Origin: Endocalyx cinctus
Lineage: Eukaryota > Ascomycota > Sordariomycetes > Amphisphaeriales > Apiosporaceae
Direction of reading: 5' to 3'
DNA length: 64,000 bases
Assembly (NCBI GenBank): GCA_001600455.1
Contig: BCKC01000001.1
Location: forward strand, 3,622,441-3,686,440
The notes under the pieces are model-generated. The model had not been told where the DNA came from, made no database searches, and was given only the letters and a program-made list of their open reading frames with translations. This document shows, one piece after another, positions 32,800-44,772 of the stretch (positions within the stretch are counted from its first letter, which is position 1; each line of letters starts with the position of its first letter). The translations under genes were made by a program, and so were the position numbers.

Positions 32800-35700
32800 T
32801 TATCTAGACACCTTCAAGTCCTCCATCAGATTTTCTAACGTTTTCCAACTGGAATTTCCTTCCCAGTTCTCCTTGCCTTTACCCATCACACTTCTCACGG
32901 CGCTTCTAGCCTTACCCTTCCATCTCTCACCAATTCCTTCCACCATAGATCCGTAATTCTCGTACGCTGCCACTAGATCTGAAGTGCGCTGGACGAGGGT
33001 GTCCCAAGCTTCGGGGTCCGTCTGCCAGGTCTCGGTCGTGCTGCCCGCTGACAGCGAACCGGAGCTGGTAGTGGTACCGGAAAGAGCCGTCCTCCAGCCC
33101 TTCTCTGCCGCATCCAGCGCACCGTTCCAGTCGCGTCTCCAGGCTCTAAGACGAGATACAAGTTCCCAGAAAGTCGAATTTGTCGTGATTAGCGGGACTA
33201 TATCGTCTTCAAATAAAGAGATGACCTTGCCTTCCGTGCTACCCTTAGAAGGTTCGTAGAGACCTCCGGTAGGCACGCTGGTTTTAGCGACCTCTCTTAC
33301 TAGTAAACCTAAGATCTCCTCATCGAGCGCATCTTCCGATTTTCGAATCTTGATAACGTTTCGAGTGCCTAATATGACGTCGTCTAGATTCGGAGTTGGA
33401 GTGAGACTAGCGGCGAGCGTGATGACATTGTCCCATATCCTCCAGTTTGAGTCTGCAATCGTAGCACCTCGTTTGAAAGCTAATAAGGCTTCCCGCAGGA
33501 TATGTGATGCTGTCTTACCGGCATCGGCTGCCCGTTTTATGCTAGATGCTTCATCAAAAGGTTCGGGTATATCATCATCATTTTTAGCTTTTTCTCTCCG
33601 AATCTTTCCTTCAGATACCATCTCTCGGTACCAGCTTAGAAGCGCGGTGCCTAAGTTACTCCAAGTTCTCGCATGCTCGCCTCCGGTAGCATCGTCAGCG
33701 GCAGAAATGGCCCTCTGATATGCCTCAGAGGCGTCAGGGAAGTGCGCTAGGCGAAGTTCAATGTCCCCAAGTCTGCTCCATAGTTCATGGTTCAACCTGT
33801 TGAGATTGACCGCAAGCTTGTAAGCTTCTCTTGCCTCGGCCCACTCTTGATTTCGAAGGTGAACCTCGCCGAGCGACCGCTGCGCGCGCGCAAACCGTTG
33901 GTTTGATATTTCCCATGCTCTCCTATAATGATTCGGGTCTTCCTCAATGTCTCCGAGAATACAAAGAAGCCGGGGCGCATTCGGCGGCGGGGGCGAGCGC
34001 TCCGCCCCGTAGAAGTCAGACGCTCTAAGGGATGCTAAATCGAAATCTATTCGATCTATGTCGTCGTCGTCATCAATCTTCTCATTTGAATTAGCAGCGT
34101 CTGGTGTACGATGGAATAGTCTCCATCTTAGAACAGCTCTTGCTTTCTGATCTCCGCCAGCACCACGGCCATCTTCGTCGTCTGCAGCACCAGTAGTCGC
34201 AAGGCAAAGTGCAACCTCTGGCCAGAGACGCAGTCGTTTAAATATCTCCAGAGCTGAGATGAGAGACCCGACAGTCGTCCAAGCGTAAGCGAGCTCCGAC
34301 TCGAGATGCCAGCGCGGAGGTGAAGCTAATGCATGTACGTAACGCAGTCGATCTCTGGGTGGGGCAGACTCCGAAGGTTTGGGGGCAGGTAAGAAAGATG
34401 TGACCTTGTTCTGCGTATCACGAGAATCATCTGACGTGACATTTATAATCGGGATATCCGTATCTGTCTTGGTATCCTTAATGGGCGCATTTTCGGGTTC
34501 CTGGGTATCACTAATGATTTGGTCTACAACAGCTTGCATCTGAAGTACACCTCGCTCGACAGTCCGGCTCCTCCCCAATTCAATACGCGATCGAACTAGT
34601 AAAGCATGGGTATAAATCTGCCAGTTTTTCGACTTATCGTCGATAACACGAACGGCGAAAGGAAGTACCTCTTGGGAAGTCAACGTGTCAGCAGGAGAGA
34701 ATGTATCCCTAATTGTGGCTTCGGTGAGCAGAATAATTTGGTCCTCGGGAACAAGTTCCGGCTGGTTCTCGGGGTTTAGATCTCGCAGTTGTGGGGGTAA
34801 GGATGAGTTTTCTGAGTCGGTGGTGTCGTTACCGTTGAATTTAATGTTTTCTAAAAGCGTGTCGTCATTGAGAGGGAGTGCGCTAGGTGCTGCATTGGAA
34901 ACTTCAGCTGGGTCTGACGAAGTTTTCGCATCTCTCAAGCTCTTTGCTAACACAACAAGCTGGCTAAAGCTCTTCTCTTGGAACCTTGTCCTCTTCCCCA
35001 GAGCACCGGAGAGGGTATATGTGAACCCGCTTATCTCGGTGGCCTTTCGTAAAGCTTGTTGAGCCTTAGCATCGTGCCCAAGAAAGATATAGCACTGGGC
35101 TTCTTCCAGACAAAATTGGGCCTGAAGATCATTCGACCATTCTTGAGAGTCAATATTACTCTCCGGTCGGTCCAAGCTGAATACTGACGTCTTCGCTTCA
35201 TCGAGGCTCTTTTCTATGAGTTCTTCAAGAGTGGTGACGTCGGTCCAACGACCTGACTTGGTGAACATGGACCCAGAGCTTAGCGAGGGCTGAGCAAGGA
35301 GTTTATAGTGCCAAGTATGTATCCTCAGGCGCGTCCAGGCTAAGTGTCTTGCGATTGGGTCATCCAACCCAAGGGGTAATACAACTCCGGAAGTAAATAT
35401 GAATCGAGCAAGACAGAAAAGTTCGATATGCGGGACGTAAGAATAAGCAGAAACCCCGTCAACATCTAACCCTCTCAGGCACAAGTCTTGCAGTCGTTCG
35501 ATGGGCGCTCGCGAAGAAGAGTTTGCGACATTATGCTGCCGTAGAAACGTATCTATGAGGATATTATCTAAACCCTGTGAACGTTCCAGCACAGGACCTG
35601 TAACATTAGCCTGAAGAAAGGCGGCGAACGAAGCAAAACCTAAACGAATATATTGGGCCTTGAGATCACTTGGCAAAGTATCTTTCTCGCCATATTCAAT

Positions 35701-35868
35701 ATTATTCGATTGTGAATTAGCTGGTTGAGAATTCGTGGTTGATATTATATGAGTTACAAATAAATGCAGTAGATTCTGGGTTACGTCGGTCTCAAAATGC
35801 TTGAGAAAATCCGAATCCCCGATAGAATCTTCTATACGAAGCAACTCTTTAACATCCATTTTGGTCAT
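32800..35868 (-). CDS. TPR protein of the Emw1/TTC27 family
   Basis: Single-exon gene of 1022 residues from the ATG at 35868 (an ATG three codons later is also possible; the longer frame begins with TTG). The C-terminal half holds tetratricopeptide repeats at about residues 645-760 (for example SLGEVHLRNQEWAEAREAYKLA and LGDIELRLAHFPDASEAYQ). Before them comes the conserved HLESELAYAWTTVGS and RLRLWPEVALCLA region diagnostic of yeast Emw1 and human TTC27. The yeast protein is essential and needed for cell-wall maintenance; the family has been linked to assembly of large complexes, but the molecular role is poorly known. The N-terminal half is helical and less conserved. Moderate GC and few rare features mark it as a housekeeping gene. 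Confidence 0.9.
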   Translation of the reverse strand: MTKMDVKELLRIEDSIGDSDFLKHFETDVTQNLLHLFVTHIISTTNSQPANSQSNNIEYGEKDTLPSDLKAQYIRLGFASFAAFLQANVTGPVLERSQGLDNILIDTFLRQHNVANSSSRAPIERLQDLCLRGLDVDGVSAYSYVPHIELFCLARFIFTSGVVLPLGLDDPIARHLAWTRLRIHTWHYKLLAQPSLSSGSMFTKSGRWTDVTTLEELIEKSLDEAKTSVFSLDRPESNIDSQEWSNDLQAQFCLEEAQCYIFLGHDAKAQQALRKATEISGFTYTLSGALGKRTRFQEKSFSQLVVLAKSLRDAKTSSDPAEVSNAAPSALPLNDDTLLENIKFNGNDTTDSENSSLPPQLRDLNPENQPELVPEDQIILLTEATIRDTFSPADTLTSQEVLPFAVRVIDDKSKNWQIYTHALLVRSRIELGRSRTVERGVLQMQAVVDQIISDTQEPENAPIKDTKTDTDIPIINVTSDDSRDTQNKVTSFLPAPKPSESAPPRDRLRYVHALASPPRWHLESELAYAWTTVGSLISALEIFKRLRLWPEVALCLATTGAADDEDGRGAGGDQKARAVLRWRLFHRTPDAANSNEKIDDDDDIDRIDFDLASLRASDFYGAERSPPPPNAPRLLCILGDIEEDPNHYRRAWEISNQRFARAQRSLGEVHLRNQEWAEAREAYKLAVNLNRLNHELWSRLGDIELRLAHFPDASEAYQRAISAADDATGGEHARTWSNLGTALLSWYREMVSEGKIRREKAKNDDDIPEPFDEASSIKRAADAGKTASHILREALLAFKRGATIADSNWRIWDNVITLAASLTPTPNLDDVILGTRNVIKIRKSEDALDEEILGLLVREVAKTSVPTGGLYEPSKGSTEGKVISLFEDDIVPLITTNSTFWELVSRLRAWRRDWNGALDAAEKGWRTALSGTTTSSGSLSAGSTTETWQTDPEAWDTLVQRTSDLVAAYENYGSMVEGIGERWKGKARSAVRSVMGKGKENWEGNSSWKTLENLMEDLKVSR

Positions 35869-37973
35869 AAGTTTCAATTTAGAAAGTGTTCTCCTACTGA
35901 AAACAATTCAAATTAACTTAATTGAAATCGTGTATTTTTATAAGTTCGTCTATATCATTTTCGAAAAGGTATAACTAAATTATAATATATCACGGGTTGG
36001 GTTTCAATGTTGTGCTAGATCGAGGAGAGGAAAAAAAAAAGTTTCGCGTATGATGTCGATAGTGGGGGAGGGGCAGATGGAGGAGCTCCAAGAAAAAAAG
36101 ATGACCTAAATTTTTAAGAAAAAGTGGTCCGTGCACCGAAATCAATGCTAGGCTGCTAGGCAGCTAGGGAACTATCCTGCTGTCCTGCGAGTACACAGAA
36201 AGACAGAGAGACAGAGCTGACAGGAAACACCTCCAAAACGGGTGGCGCAGGCTTCTACTGTGAAATTTAAGAATATAACCTATATTGTCAATAGTGTCAT
36301 GATTCGAAGGAGACCAAATCTCGTGACTACACTACACGATCGCTGCCCGTGCCTGGCGTCCAGTATCTCACTCTCTTACCTTTGACTTCTGCTTGGCCTA
36401 GGTTTGTGACATTGGTGGCCAGTACCGCCTTTAACTGAGCTACCAACCTGTAAAGCGTCAACTCCGTAGCATAACCTCCATAGGAGCATTCGCAGTGTTA
36501 ATGGCTATGATGGGCTGTCGCGCGTGGAGAGTAAATCGAATCCACTACCTTTCAAAGAATAAATGGCGTTTGAAGCGGAGGAGGTAACAAAGAAAATTAT
36601 GTTGAGCTTAGGATGAGTTACAAAAGCTGGATGCGCCCGACACCGGCTCACGTGATAATTGCAACCGTAACCTTTGAACATTACCATGTTGTACCCGGAA
36701 CGGACTAACCCGTGGACCGCAGGATGACGAAGGATATCTATATTCTACATACCACAGCTAACACCCGAGATCGTCACAACAATTCCCTCTCTCGGTCATA
36801 GAATGTGCGAAGCTTTGTTAGGGCGCTTTTCCGGTCGTTTGCGCGGGGTGCCATACAGAGACCCAGGCAGCCGGGCAGCCGGGGTTCCGAAATCGTCGTT
36901 TTCTATAAAGAACAAACCCAAAAAAAAAAAAAAAAAAAATCATAGTATTGCCATGCCAATATGATTTCAAGTACGTAGATACTGTCTAAAGGATAGGGGC
37001 AATCTACAAAAAGAGGTGTAAGAAAGTTTGACTTCATGTTTTTTTTTTTTTTTCATGATATTTGATAAGTTCTACTAAAAAGAACTATTTATAGCTTTAC
37101 AGCTATTAACGTCAGATAGCGTGCCAGAATCGCGTATACGGGAGGCACCGGTCAGGTAGTTCCGGGTTTGAAAAGCGTGCCGGGCTCTGTCCGAGAATAT
37201 GCGGAAATACTAATATGTAAAGTTAGACTGTTCTCGGTCTTGGTTCTTCAGATCAAACTGAGGTGGCAGAAATAAAATATCCTTGTTATCACCACTGTTT
37301 TTGTCAGGAAATTTTATCATAGTAGCTTCTCTTTTCGTATTCTGGCCTTATGCCGTTTCTATAGCGTGGCTCTTGGAGTAATAGCACAAACAATTTCTGT
37401 CGGAAAAGTTGACAACCTCGTATGCCTGGACATCAGTGAGCTGGGAATATATTGTCCCGCACAGCGGCGCTCTCGTCATTATTTTAACAATATTTCGATA
37501 GTTATATTCTAATTTGATAATTACTTCACTATTATCTTGATTATATTAATTGTATACATCATCGAACATTTCGTCTTTTCCTATTCCTTAAGTTATAAGA
37601 CGTTCGGCCTTTTACTATGCGGCACGCTCACCTCTTACATACAAATGTATTAGTATAGTATAATAGAGCAAATTGTCATTCATTTTTGAAACATACAAGC
37701 TAGCTCAATGCCTTAGGTACCTAGGTATTGTACAAAGTGAGTTGGTACATTCGCTATTTGCTACATTCGCTATCTGCTACACTAAACTTTTCCTTAATTG
37801 CCGTCATCTTTAACCATCAATTGGACACTTTTGACACTTCAGCTTTTCTTCAGAAATACGTAATGTAAAATGGAGCATGCAACCATGGTCTCATGGTCTC
37901 ATTTAAGAATGTCCAAGCTATGTTGCCATGCCGATAGAGATTGACAAGGAGCATACGATGATTCGCTGCTTAA
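35869..37973. other. Spacer between Emw1-like and GYF genes
   Basis: About 2.1 kb with no gene. It contains homopolymer runs near 36919-36939 (A) and 37040-37054 (T), and one TACCTAGGTA palindrome at 37718-37727. The right side is the 3' flank of the GYF gene. Confidence 0.55.
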
Positions 37974-40900
37974 TCATTTCTTTCCCTTCTTGCGGCTAGG
38001 TACCACCTTGAACCCAGTGCCCTGAATGGAACCGGTATCACTAGTTGTTTCTTTATAGCCGCCCTTCTTTGCCACTTCGTTCCATCCGCCCGTCGTAGCA
38101 GATTGAGTATCGGTCGATGGGCTGTTTGATGGCTGCTTCTCTACCACGCCCTTATCAGCGAGTTTCTTGCGACGAATGAATTCCTGTGCAAAGTGTCTTC
38201 CATCCATCGTCTTGGAGTTGGCATAGACCGCGTCCGAAATAACTTCCGAAACCAAGGGGAAACCTAGCAGCGTCTGAGCGAAATTATCAACTAAATAGAT
38301 ATCAACATTAGCCACTTGATCGTCATTTTGAGAACATTTTCCATATCGGTACGGCTCATGGAACAAGGTTACGAGGGATATGTGAGGGGTGAAGGGAGCG
38401 GGAACTTACTATCAGTGACGCCGGTAATTCCCCGGACCAGCTGACCATGTAACCATTTGTTGAACTCATCCATAGCCTCGGATCGGGCTCCACCCATAGT
38501 AGCTGTCGTAGTCTTCACTACAGGCCGGGGAGTAGAGGCAGGTGCAGTCGATGGAGTCTTAGAGTTCGTGGCACTTGCAGATCGAGTTTGTGTAGCTGGA
38601 CCTGTCGGTGCCTTGACCTTTCCGCCCGCTCCGACCGTAGCCCACCCAGAGGCGGTTGATGCTGCAGTCGCGTTGCTTGCTCCAGCCTGGCCGGGTAGAG
38701 GCATAGCGTTGGGTTTGCTGGCAAGGTCGGCATATCGCTTTCCGGCGCTTGATGTCACTCCAGCCTTTTCGGCTTTGAGCTTGCGGGCCTCTTCCTCACG
38801 CTGAATCTCCGCTAGCGTCTTCTTCTTATCCGAGCTCTGGCTGGCCGTAGGAAGTCCGGGTGCGGGACCCTTGGGGTTTGTTGGCTTAGCCCATGGGCTG
38901 GCAGCTGGTGCCGAGCTGACGGGAGAAGCCGTCGCCCAGGTGCTAGAGGTTGGTAGCCCAGGTGCCACAGCAGCGGCCTTCTCTCTCTCCCGTGCCGCTT
39001 CTTGCTCGAGTTGGGCACGTCGAGAGGCCGCGGCAGCCTCCTTGGCTTTGGCAGACATGTGAGCCTCACTCTGTTGAATCTCCTTTAGACTTGGTCCTTT
39101 TTGCTGCTCCGCGCTCGTCTCTCTAGCCCACGGAGCAAGTGGAGGGGGCTGGCTAGCGCTGAGTGGCGTAGAAACATCAGGGGTACCGGTGCGAGAGCTG
39201 GTGGCGTATTGTTCGGGGAGGTTGGATTTAACACGTTGAGGAGCAGGCGCTGGAAGTGGGGTTGATGACTGCGGCGGTGGGAAGGGCATTGGTAGCCCGC
39301 TTAATTTGGTGGCCGCAGCTACCGCTTGAGCCTGTTGATATTCCTTGAACTCCCGATTCGTCGAGGCGGTAGCGTCGGTTATATCCACACGTTGGTTACC
39401 ACGGATAGGCTCATGGCGAGTTTGGGGAGACGCTGCTTCGTCCACGCGTCCGCCACCGGGGCTAGAAATAGCCGATGACTGGTCATCGTGAGCCTGGCTT
39501 TGCGCTTGCGAAGCCGCTTCCGACTGCTCAGCATCATGTTGCGCCCTCAGCTTCTCGAATTCAGTAAGGCGGCCTCTAAATCCCTCCCCATCATCTTCGA
39601 GGTCTCCCGTATTGGGGAGTTGGCTACGCATGCTGGTTTCTGGAGATGGCATGCCAATCGGTTGCGGTTGAGCGTGTCCTCCGAGGGCTCCCGTGTTGTG
39701 GAGGTTAGCTAGCATCTGGCGTTCTGGAGCTGATAATCGCGCAAATTCTTCTTCGCGAAACATGTCGAGGACGGTTCCCGGGTTGGCGTGTGGGGCAGGT
39801 TGGTGTGTGACCGGTGGTTCAAAAAATGAACTCCCGGTGCCAATAGCGCTTATCGAAGCCGGAGGAGGCATCGTCATCGGCGACGTCATGCTTCCAAAAC
39901 TCGGTTGGCTCTGGAGACTATGGGCGCTAGATTGGTGATTGAGGTTAGGAATGTTAGGCACAAACCGAGCCATAGATCCCTGGTTCGAGAGGAACTCCCG
40001 CTGACGGGCCATGAGAAACTGTTCTTCTTGCTTGCGTCGCTCGAGGTTGTTCTGCTCTTCCGCCGTTAAAGTTCGCCCAAAACTGGGAAATGCGCCGACT
40101 AGTGGAGGTTGGATAACACCGCTTGCGTTTGGCGAGAATGGCCCGCTCTGAGACGGGGGGCCATGTGGGATACCAATTTGAGGGACTAGAAACGGCTCTC
40201 TAGAGTTTCCAATCCGTCTGATCAGTTGTCCTAGGGGTTCAAATTCGGGTTCCTCTAGCTTCTTGACCCGTAAGTCGGGAGTGAAAAAGCTTGCCTTATA
40301 CCAATCATTCATCTCGAGCCCGGTAAAGGGGCCTTGCTGTTGTCCTTGGGGATCCAAATAAACCCACCGCATCCGATCGGGCATAACCATGACGCGAGAC
40401 TGCGCCGTAGGTGGATCTCCAGATTGGTTACTAGACGCATAAGACACGTTGTCAGCTGGAGTAAAACTACGACCCTGAGAAGAACCCGCGAGTCTGGATT
40501 GCATGGGATCAGTGTTTGCTAGGGAACAGGGGACATGGGGGAGGACCAACATATCAAATGTACCAGCTCTGCCGGGCACAGCGGAACCAACATCGTCTTC
40601 TCGCGCCGGGTCGTTCGCCGAGTTTCGTCCAATAGCACCTAAGGGATGCATTTGACGCAGATCAGATATGGAACCCGACAAACTCTCATTGTCTTGGCTT
40701 TGCATCTGCGCCTGCATAGACGCAGGAAACAAGGAGCCAAGTTTACTTCCCCGACTGAAAGAGCCGGTACCGAATCCGCCCGCGGTGGAATGGCCGAAGA
40801 CACCGCCAAGTCCCCCCAAACTCGGGGATTGAAGGTCAGATGCAGATCCGAATATGACACTCCCGAAAGCACCGAAAGGCGCACGCTCGCGATCGGGGGT

Positions 40901-42559
40901 TCCAGAAGACGGCCATCCGGTCAAGTTAGTGAGATGCGGGTAAGGTTTTGTGCCAGCACTAGAAGTCTGGCTGCGGTCACTGCCGTCGAAGGCAGCATGT
41001 GCAAAGGAACGAGGATGACCGCTACCTGGAAAGTTAGCGCCTTGATCTCCTATACCAGGCTCGAGCGACTTGTACGGGGTTTCTTCGTGATCACCGCGAT
41101 CGCCGGTGGGGCTTCGATAAGGATTCGTCTCGGAGGGGCTAAGGGGAGTGTGTTCACGATCCGCGTGGGCGCCAATATTAAGGCCAGACATTCCAAAATC
41201 ACCAGCAGAGCCCTTTACGGGAGTATCGTAGAGAGAAGGCCGGCCAATAGGAGGCGGGCTGGTATCCTGAGCACCTCCCAATACCGCGCTACCAGACAGG
41301 TTCTCATCGCCAAATGGGTCGGTATCGGTGCGCGGTCGGCTTCGCCAGGAGCGGTTAGGGTCGGCAGAGCCTGGGGCGTCGCTAGACTTGGCGTTGTCGG
41401 CATTATCCTTGGGAATAAGATGCGCGAGACGGCTCTCACCGCGGGCGACACCGGTACGCTTTTCCCCCACGGCCGAACCAGGTAGCGCAAAATTTCCAAA
41501 GCTGCCTATCCCAGGCACGGCGTTCGAAGAAGAAGCCGGCCAGGGGCTTTGAGCACCAAAAGCCGAGCTACTCGGGGTCGTGCTACTACGCATCAGACCA
41601 CCAAACGGTAACGACTTGGTAGAAGGTTGCTCACGCCCCGACTCGGCTTCTTCTTCGGGATGCTCAGAGGTCGGTTCCCTGGTCTCGCCTCGTTTCCCGA
41701 ACCAGTAAGAGTGTTCATCTCTAGGTCGATTAGTGGTTGGAGAAGTTAACGCGCTACCGCCAGAGTAAGGGTTGGTGTCGGTGGTTTCGCGACGCCGCGT
41801 GCCCGGTCTCGAGGCAGAGGAAGGTGAAGAGAGGCCGAAGTTGTTCGAAGTACCGTGAGACAACGAAGTTTTACGACCGTTCAGCCCCCCGGTCGGATGG
41901 TTGCCGTCTTTATTTTGAACCGGTGGTTTCAGTGTTGAGTTGACGTCAGATGCGAATATCTAGTTACAGTCGTCAATTTTTACCCATCCATACTAAGTGT
42001 TTTTTTCTTTCTTTCTTTTTCTTTTAGATGGTAAAACTGACCTCTTTCTCTTCTTCGGTCATGTCTTGCAAGCCTAACGGTTTCGTGGAGCCATTCGCAT
42101 CCCAGCAAATATCCGGCTCCTGAGGAACTACATGAGAAGTCTCGGTATTTTTTCCCCACGCACGCGCGGCAGAACCATTCGCATGTCCGGGATTCCAGCC
42201 AGGCATGAACAGATTTGACACGTCGGGTAGATGTGAAGGTGGTGGTTGTTCGTGGTGAAAGATAGATAAAATCTCATCTTTCGAGTATCTCAAAGCAGGA
42301 GAGACGTCGAAGGTAGTAGAGCCAACGGGCATGGCAGATATGACGGCGGGATCGGTCGAAGCTGAAGGTACAGGATCCGAAGCGTTCATCTGGCTAAGGG
42401 ACTGGCTGGAAACATTGGTAGAGGTTCGTCGAAACGTCATCGTACCGTTAGTAGATCGTCCTGTTCGAGGCCTAGTAAAATAAAGAATGAGCTAAGTGGC
42501 GGGAAGTATTTTGGTAGAAATATTATCTACCGTAAAAATAGAATACAATAAAAAGGATT

Positions 42560-42596
<37 letters not shown>

Positions 42597-42788
42597 ATCG
42601 CGGTACAGAGATGAAAAAAAAAAAAAAAAAATAGACTAATTTTCAAGTGAAGGCGAAGCTATCTGTACTTACCAATCCCCACTATTATTCGCACGTCCGT
42701 CATTCCTAGGACCACCAGTTCTCCCATCACGATTGGAATTTTGACCAGCGGCGGCCGAAGCGAAACTAGAAGGTAGATTTGAAGTCAT
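37974..42788 (-). CDS. GYF-domain protein (Smy2/Myr1-like), four exons
   Basis: Exons 42788-42673, 42471-42042, 41959-38410 and 38290-37974 join in frame to 1470 residues. The GYF domain is at about residues 705-770: WVYLDPQGQQQGPFTGLEMNDWYKASFF with the hydrophobic and Gly-Pro-Phe core that binds proline-rich peptides (PPGhi). Long low-complexity flanks are rich in Ser, Pro, Gly and Gln. Charged segments near the C-terminus (AQLEQEAAREREKA and AEIQREEEARKLKAEKA) look like coiled coil. The C-terminus after the third intron (NFAQTLLGFPLVSEVISDAV and EFIRRKK) is a conserved tail. Yeast relatives act in mRNA/translation control and COPII traffic. The start (MTSNLPSSFASAAAG) and exon 1 are short, and intron 1 is long (201 nt) with two poly(T) runs. 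Confidence 0.88.
42561..42631. repeat. Two long poly(A) tracts in GYF gene intron 1
   Basis: Runs of 33 A (42561-42593) and 18 A (42614-42631) separated by a 20-base mixed sequence. Both read as T on the sense strand of intron 1. Confidence 0.95.
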
Positions 42789-44772
42789 TGTAGATATCGA
42801 GGTATAAGAAGTAGTCGAGATTGAGTGATAAATCGAAAAACCGAAAGCTTAGTCGATGATCACAAGTGAGATAGAGGTGTAGACTTTCTAATTTCCAATT
42901 AATAAATTATTAGTATTCTCGTTTTAACGATATTTAGTTAATTCGAAAAAATAATGATAATGATAATGTAAAGGTAGCGGTAGTAGTAGCAGGATAATGT
43001 AGAGATAGATGTAAGTAAATATGTACCTTCACGGCGCGTTGGAAGTGTTCGAATAGAGAAGTTGACGTGTTCGACGTGTAGGGTTTTTTGCTCGGTTCTG
43101 AATCTGGGTCTTGCTCGGCCTTAGGTTTCTGGTTTTGGTTCTGGGTCTATCGAGAATTAGATTTGCGACTGTGTTACTGAAAAGAAATGTTACATAAAAT
43201 CTTTATTCTTACGAGTGTTTCGGATAATGCAAAATTATTTTTTATTTTATTTTATTTTGATTTTGATTTTGATATTTTTATAATAGCTCACGATGTGATC
43301 GATTATAGAAGAATAAAAGGTGAGATGATAAAAAAAAAAAAAAATATTATCTTGAAGGGTAAAAGAAATTTGTTTGGTGGAAATTGACTATAGAGAAAAG
43401 TTCACGCCTGCAATTTTTTATTTTACTTTTTTTAATCTTTATTTTTTCTTCCTAAGTTTTTTTTTTTTTTTTTTTCTTAACGATTTCCTTTTCGGTGTCG
43501 GAAATTTATCAAACCCAAATTTAAGAAGTTGAGGTAATACATTTTTACCTAGCAGCCTACAAATAGCGTAACCTAGTACGTCTTTAGTACCTACTACTAG
43601 GTCAACTTACGCTATAGAAGCTCGAGCCATAAACTCCACGAGGTATTTAGGTACCTAACTAGATTATTTTCGTCCCTAAAGAAATTACCGCGTACTGTAA
43701 ATAGCGTGGTATCTAATACTTATACAGTTAACAAGCCACTGAGCAGGAAATAGCTTGTTTTCAGCCACTTTCAAGTACCCTGTACTCCTCACTTAATAGC
43801 GATACTTACAGGTATAGCGATACTCCGTTACTTGAAGTCGCTATTAGGTAAGGAACCCGGTGGTTAGCGTCAATGGTCCGTGCTTCTTTTTACATACCTA
43901 GGTACTGGACATATCCATCTTACTACGTACTTAAGTAAGCAGGCAAAATCTTCGATATTGAACGTCATTCATTATCTTTCATCCAAACCTCATCTCCACT
44001 ACGTTACCACCTTTATAGATGTGCACATTGACTTGCGACGGCCTAAATTCCCTTGATTTTAAACCAATAGATTTACATATGTAGTCGCTTAGTAGTTGTG
44101 AGCATCCCAACACCAAGATCAATCAGCGTCTTTAAGACGGAGAGCTCCTTGTCACGGTCCTCATATTGAGAGAGACGGACAAACTGACTGACTGGCAAAC
44201 AGAGAGCTATTACTATTTAATTAAATTAACTAAATACCTAGATGGGAATATTCGTAAAGAAAAGCAATAATCACAAATGTCATTTCCATGAGGTTGATTC
44301 TAGAAATTTGAACCTTGATCTCATGGAATTAATAGGAGTAGTCCAGGGTAGGAATCAATGATAATTACCTCCAACGCACATAATAAATACGTCTTCAAAT
44401 ATATCCAGACTTTATAAGCTCGTGGTATAGAGTTCCTCAAACTTACTCTCCTCTAATATTCTTGAAACATATGCCATCGTTAGCAAACTATTGGGACAAA
44501 GAGGGCGACGGAGACAAAGATAGAATTCGTAACGCTGTTACCATGCGTAAAAGAACAACGTCTATATCATGACTATATATTATAATTTTCAAGCCGATCC
44601 TTCATTGAGGAAAGGCTTTTGTCCTCCTACTCTCTGTTAGCAAGAGTTTCCATGGTCTTCAAAAAATATTAATCATTTCAGCCTTTCAGAGTTGGAGATT
44701 TTATTCAATCTTTACCCCTTTACTTGTCCCATTTTCGAGAGCGATTGTCCTGGAAACGAGCAACTCTCGAAA
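42789..44772. other. Divergent promoter region, GYF (-) and GT2 (+)
   Basis: About 2 kb with no gene. It holds T-rich runs (43236-43280 TTTTA/TTTTGA units, 43449-43475 T), an A run at 43330-43343, and a patch rich in TAGGTA/TACCTA words at 43545-43660, including one perfect TACCTAGGTA at 43895-43904. An upstream exon of the GT2 gene cannot be excluded in its last 200 bases. Confidence 0.5.
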
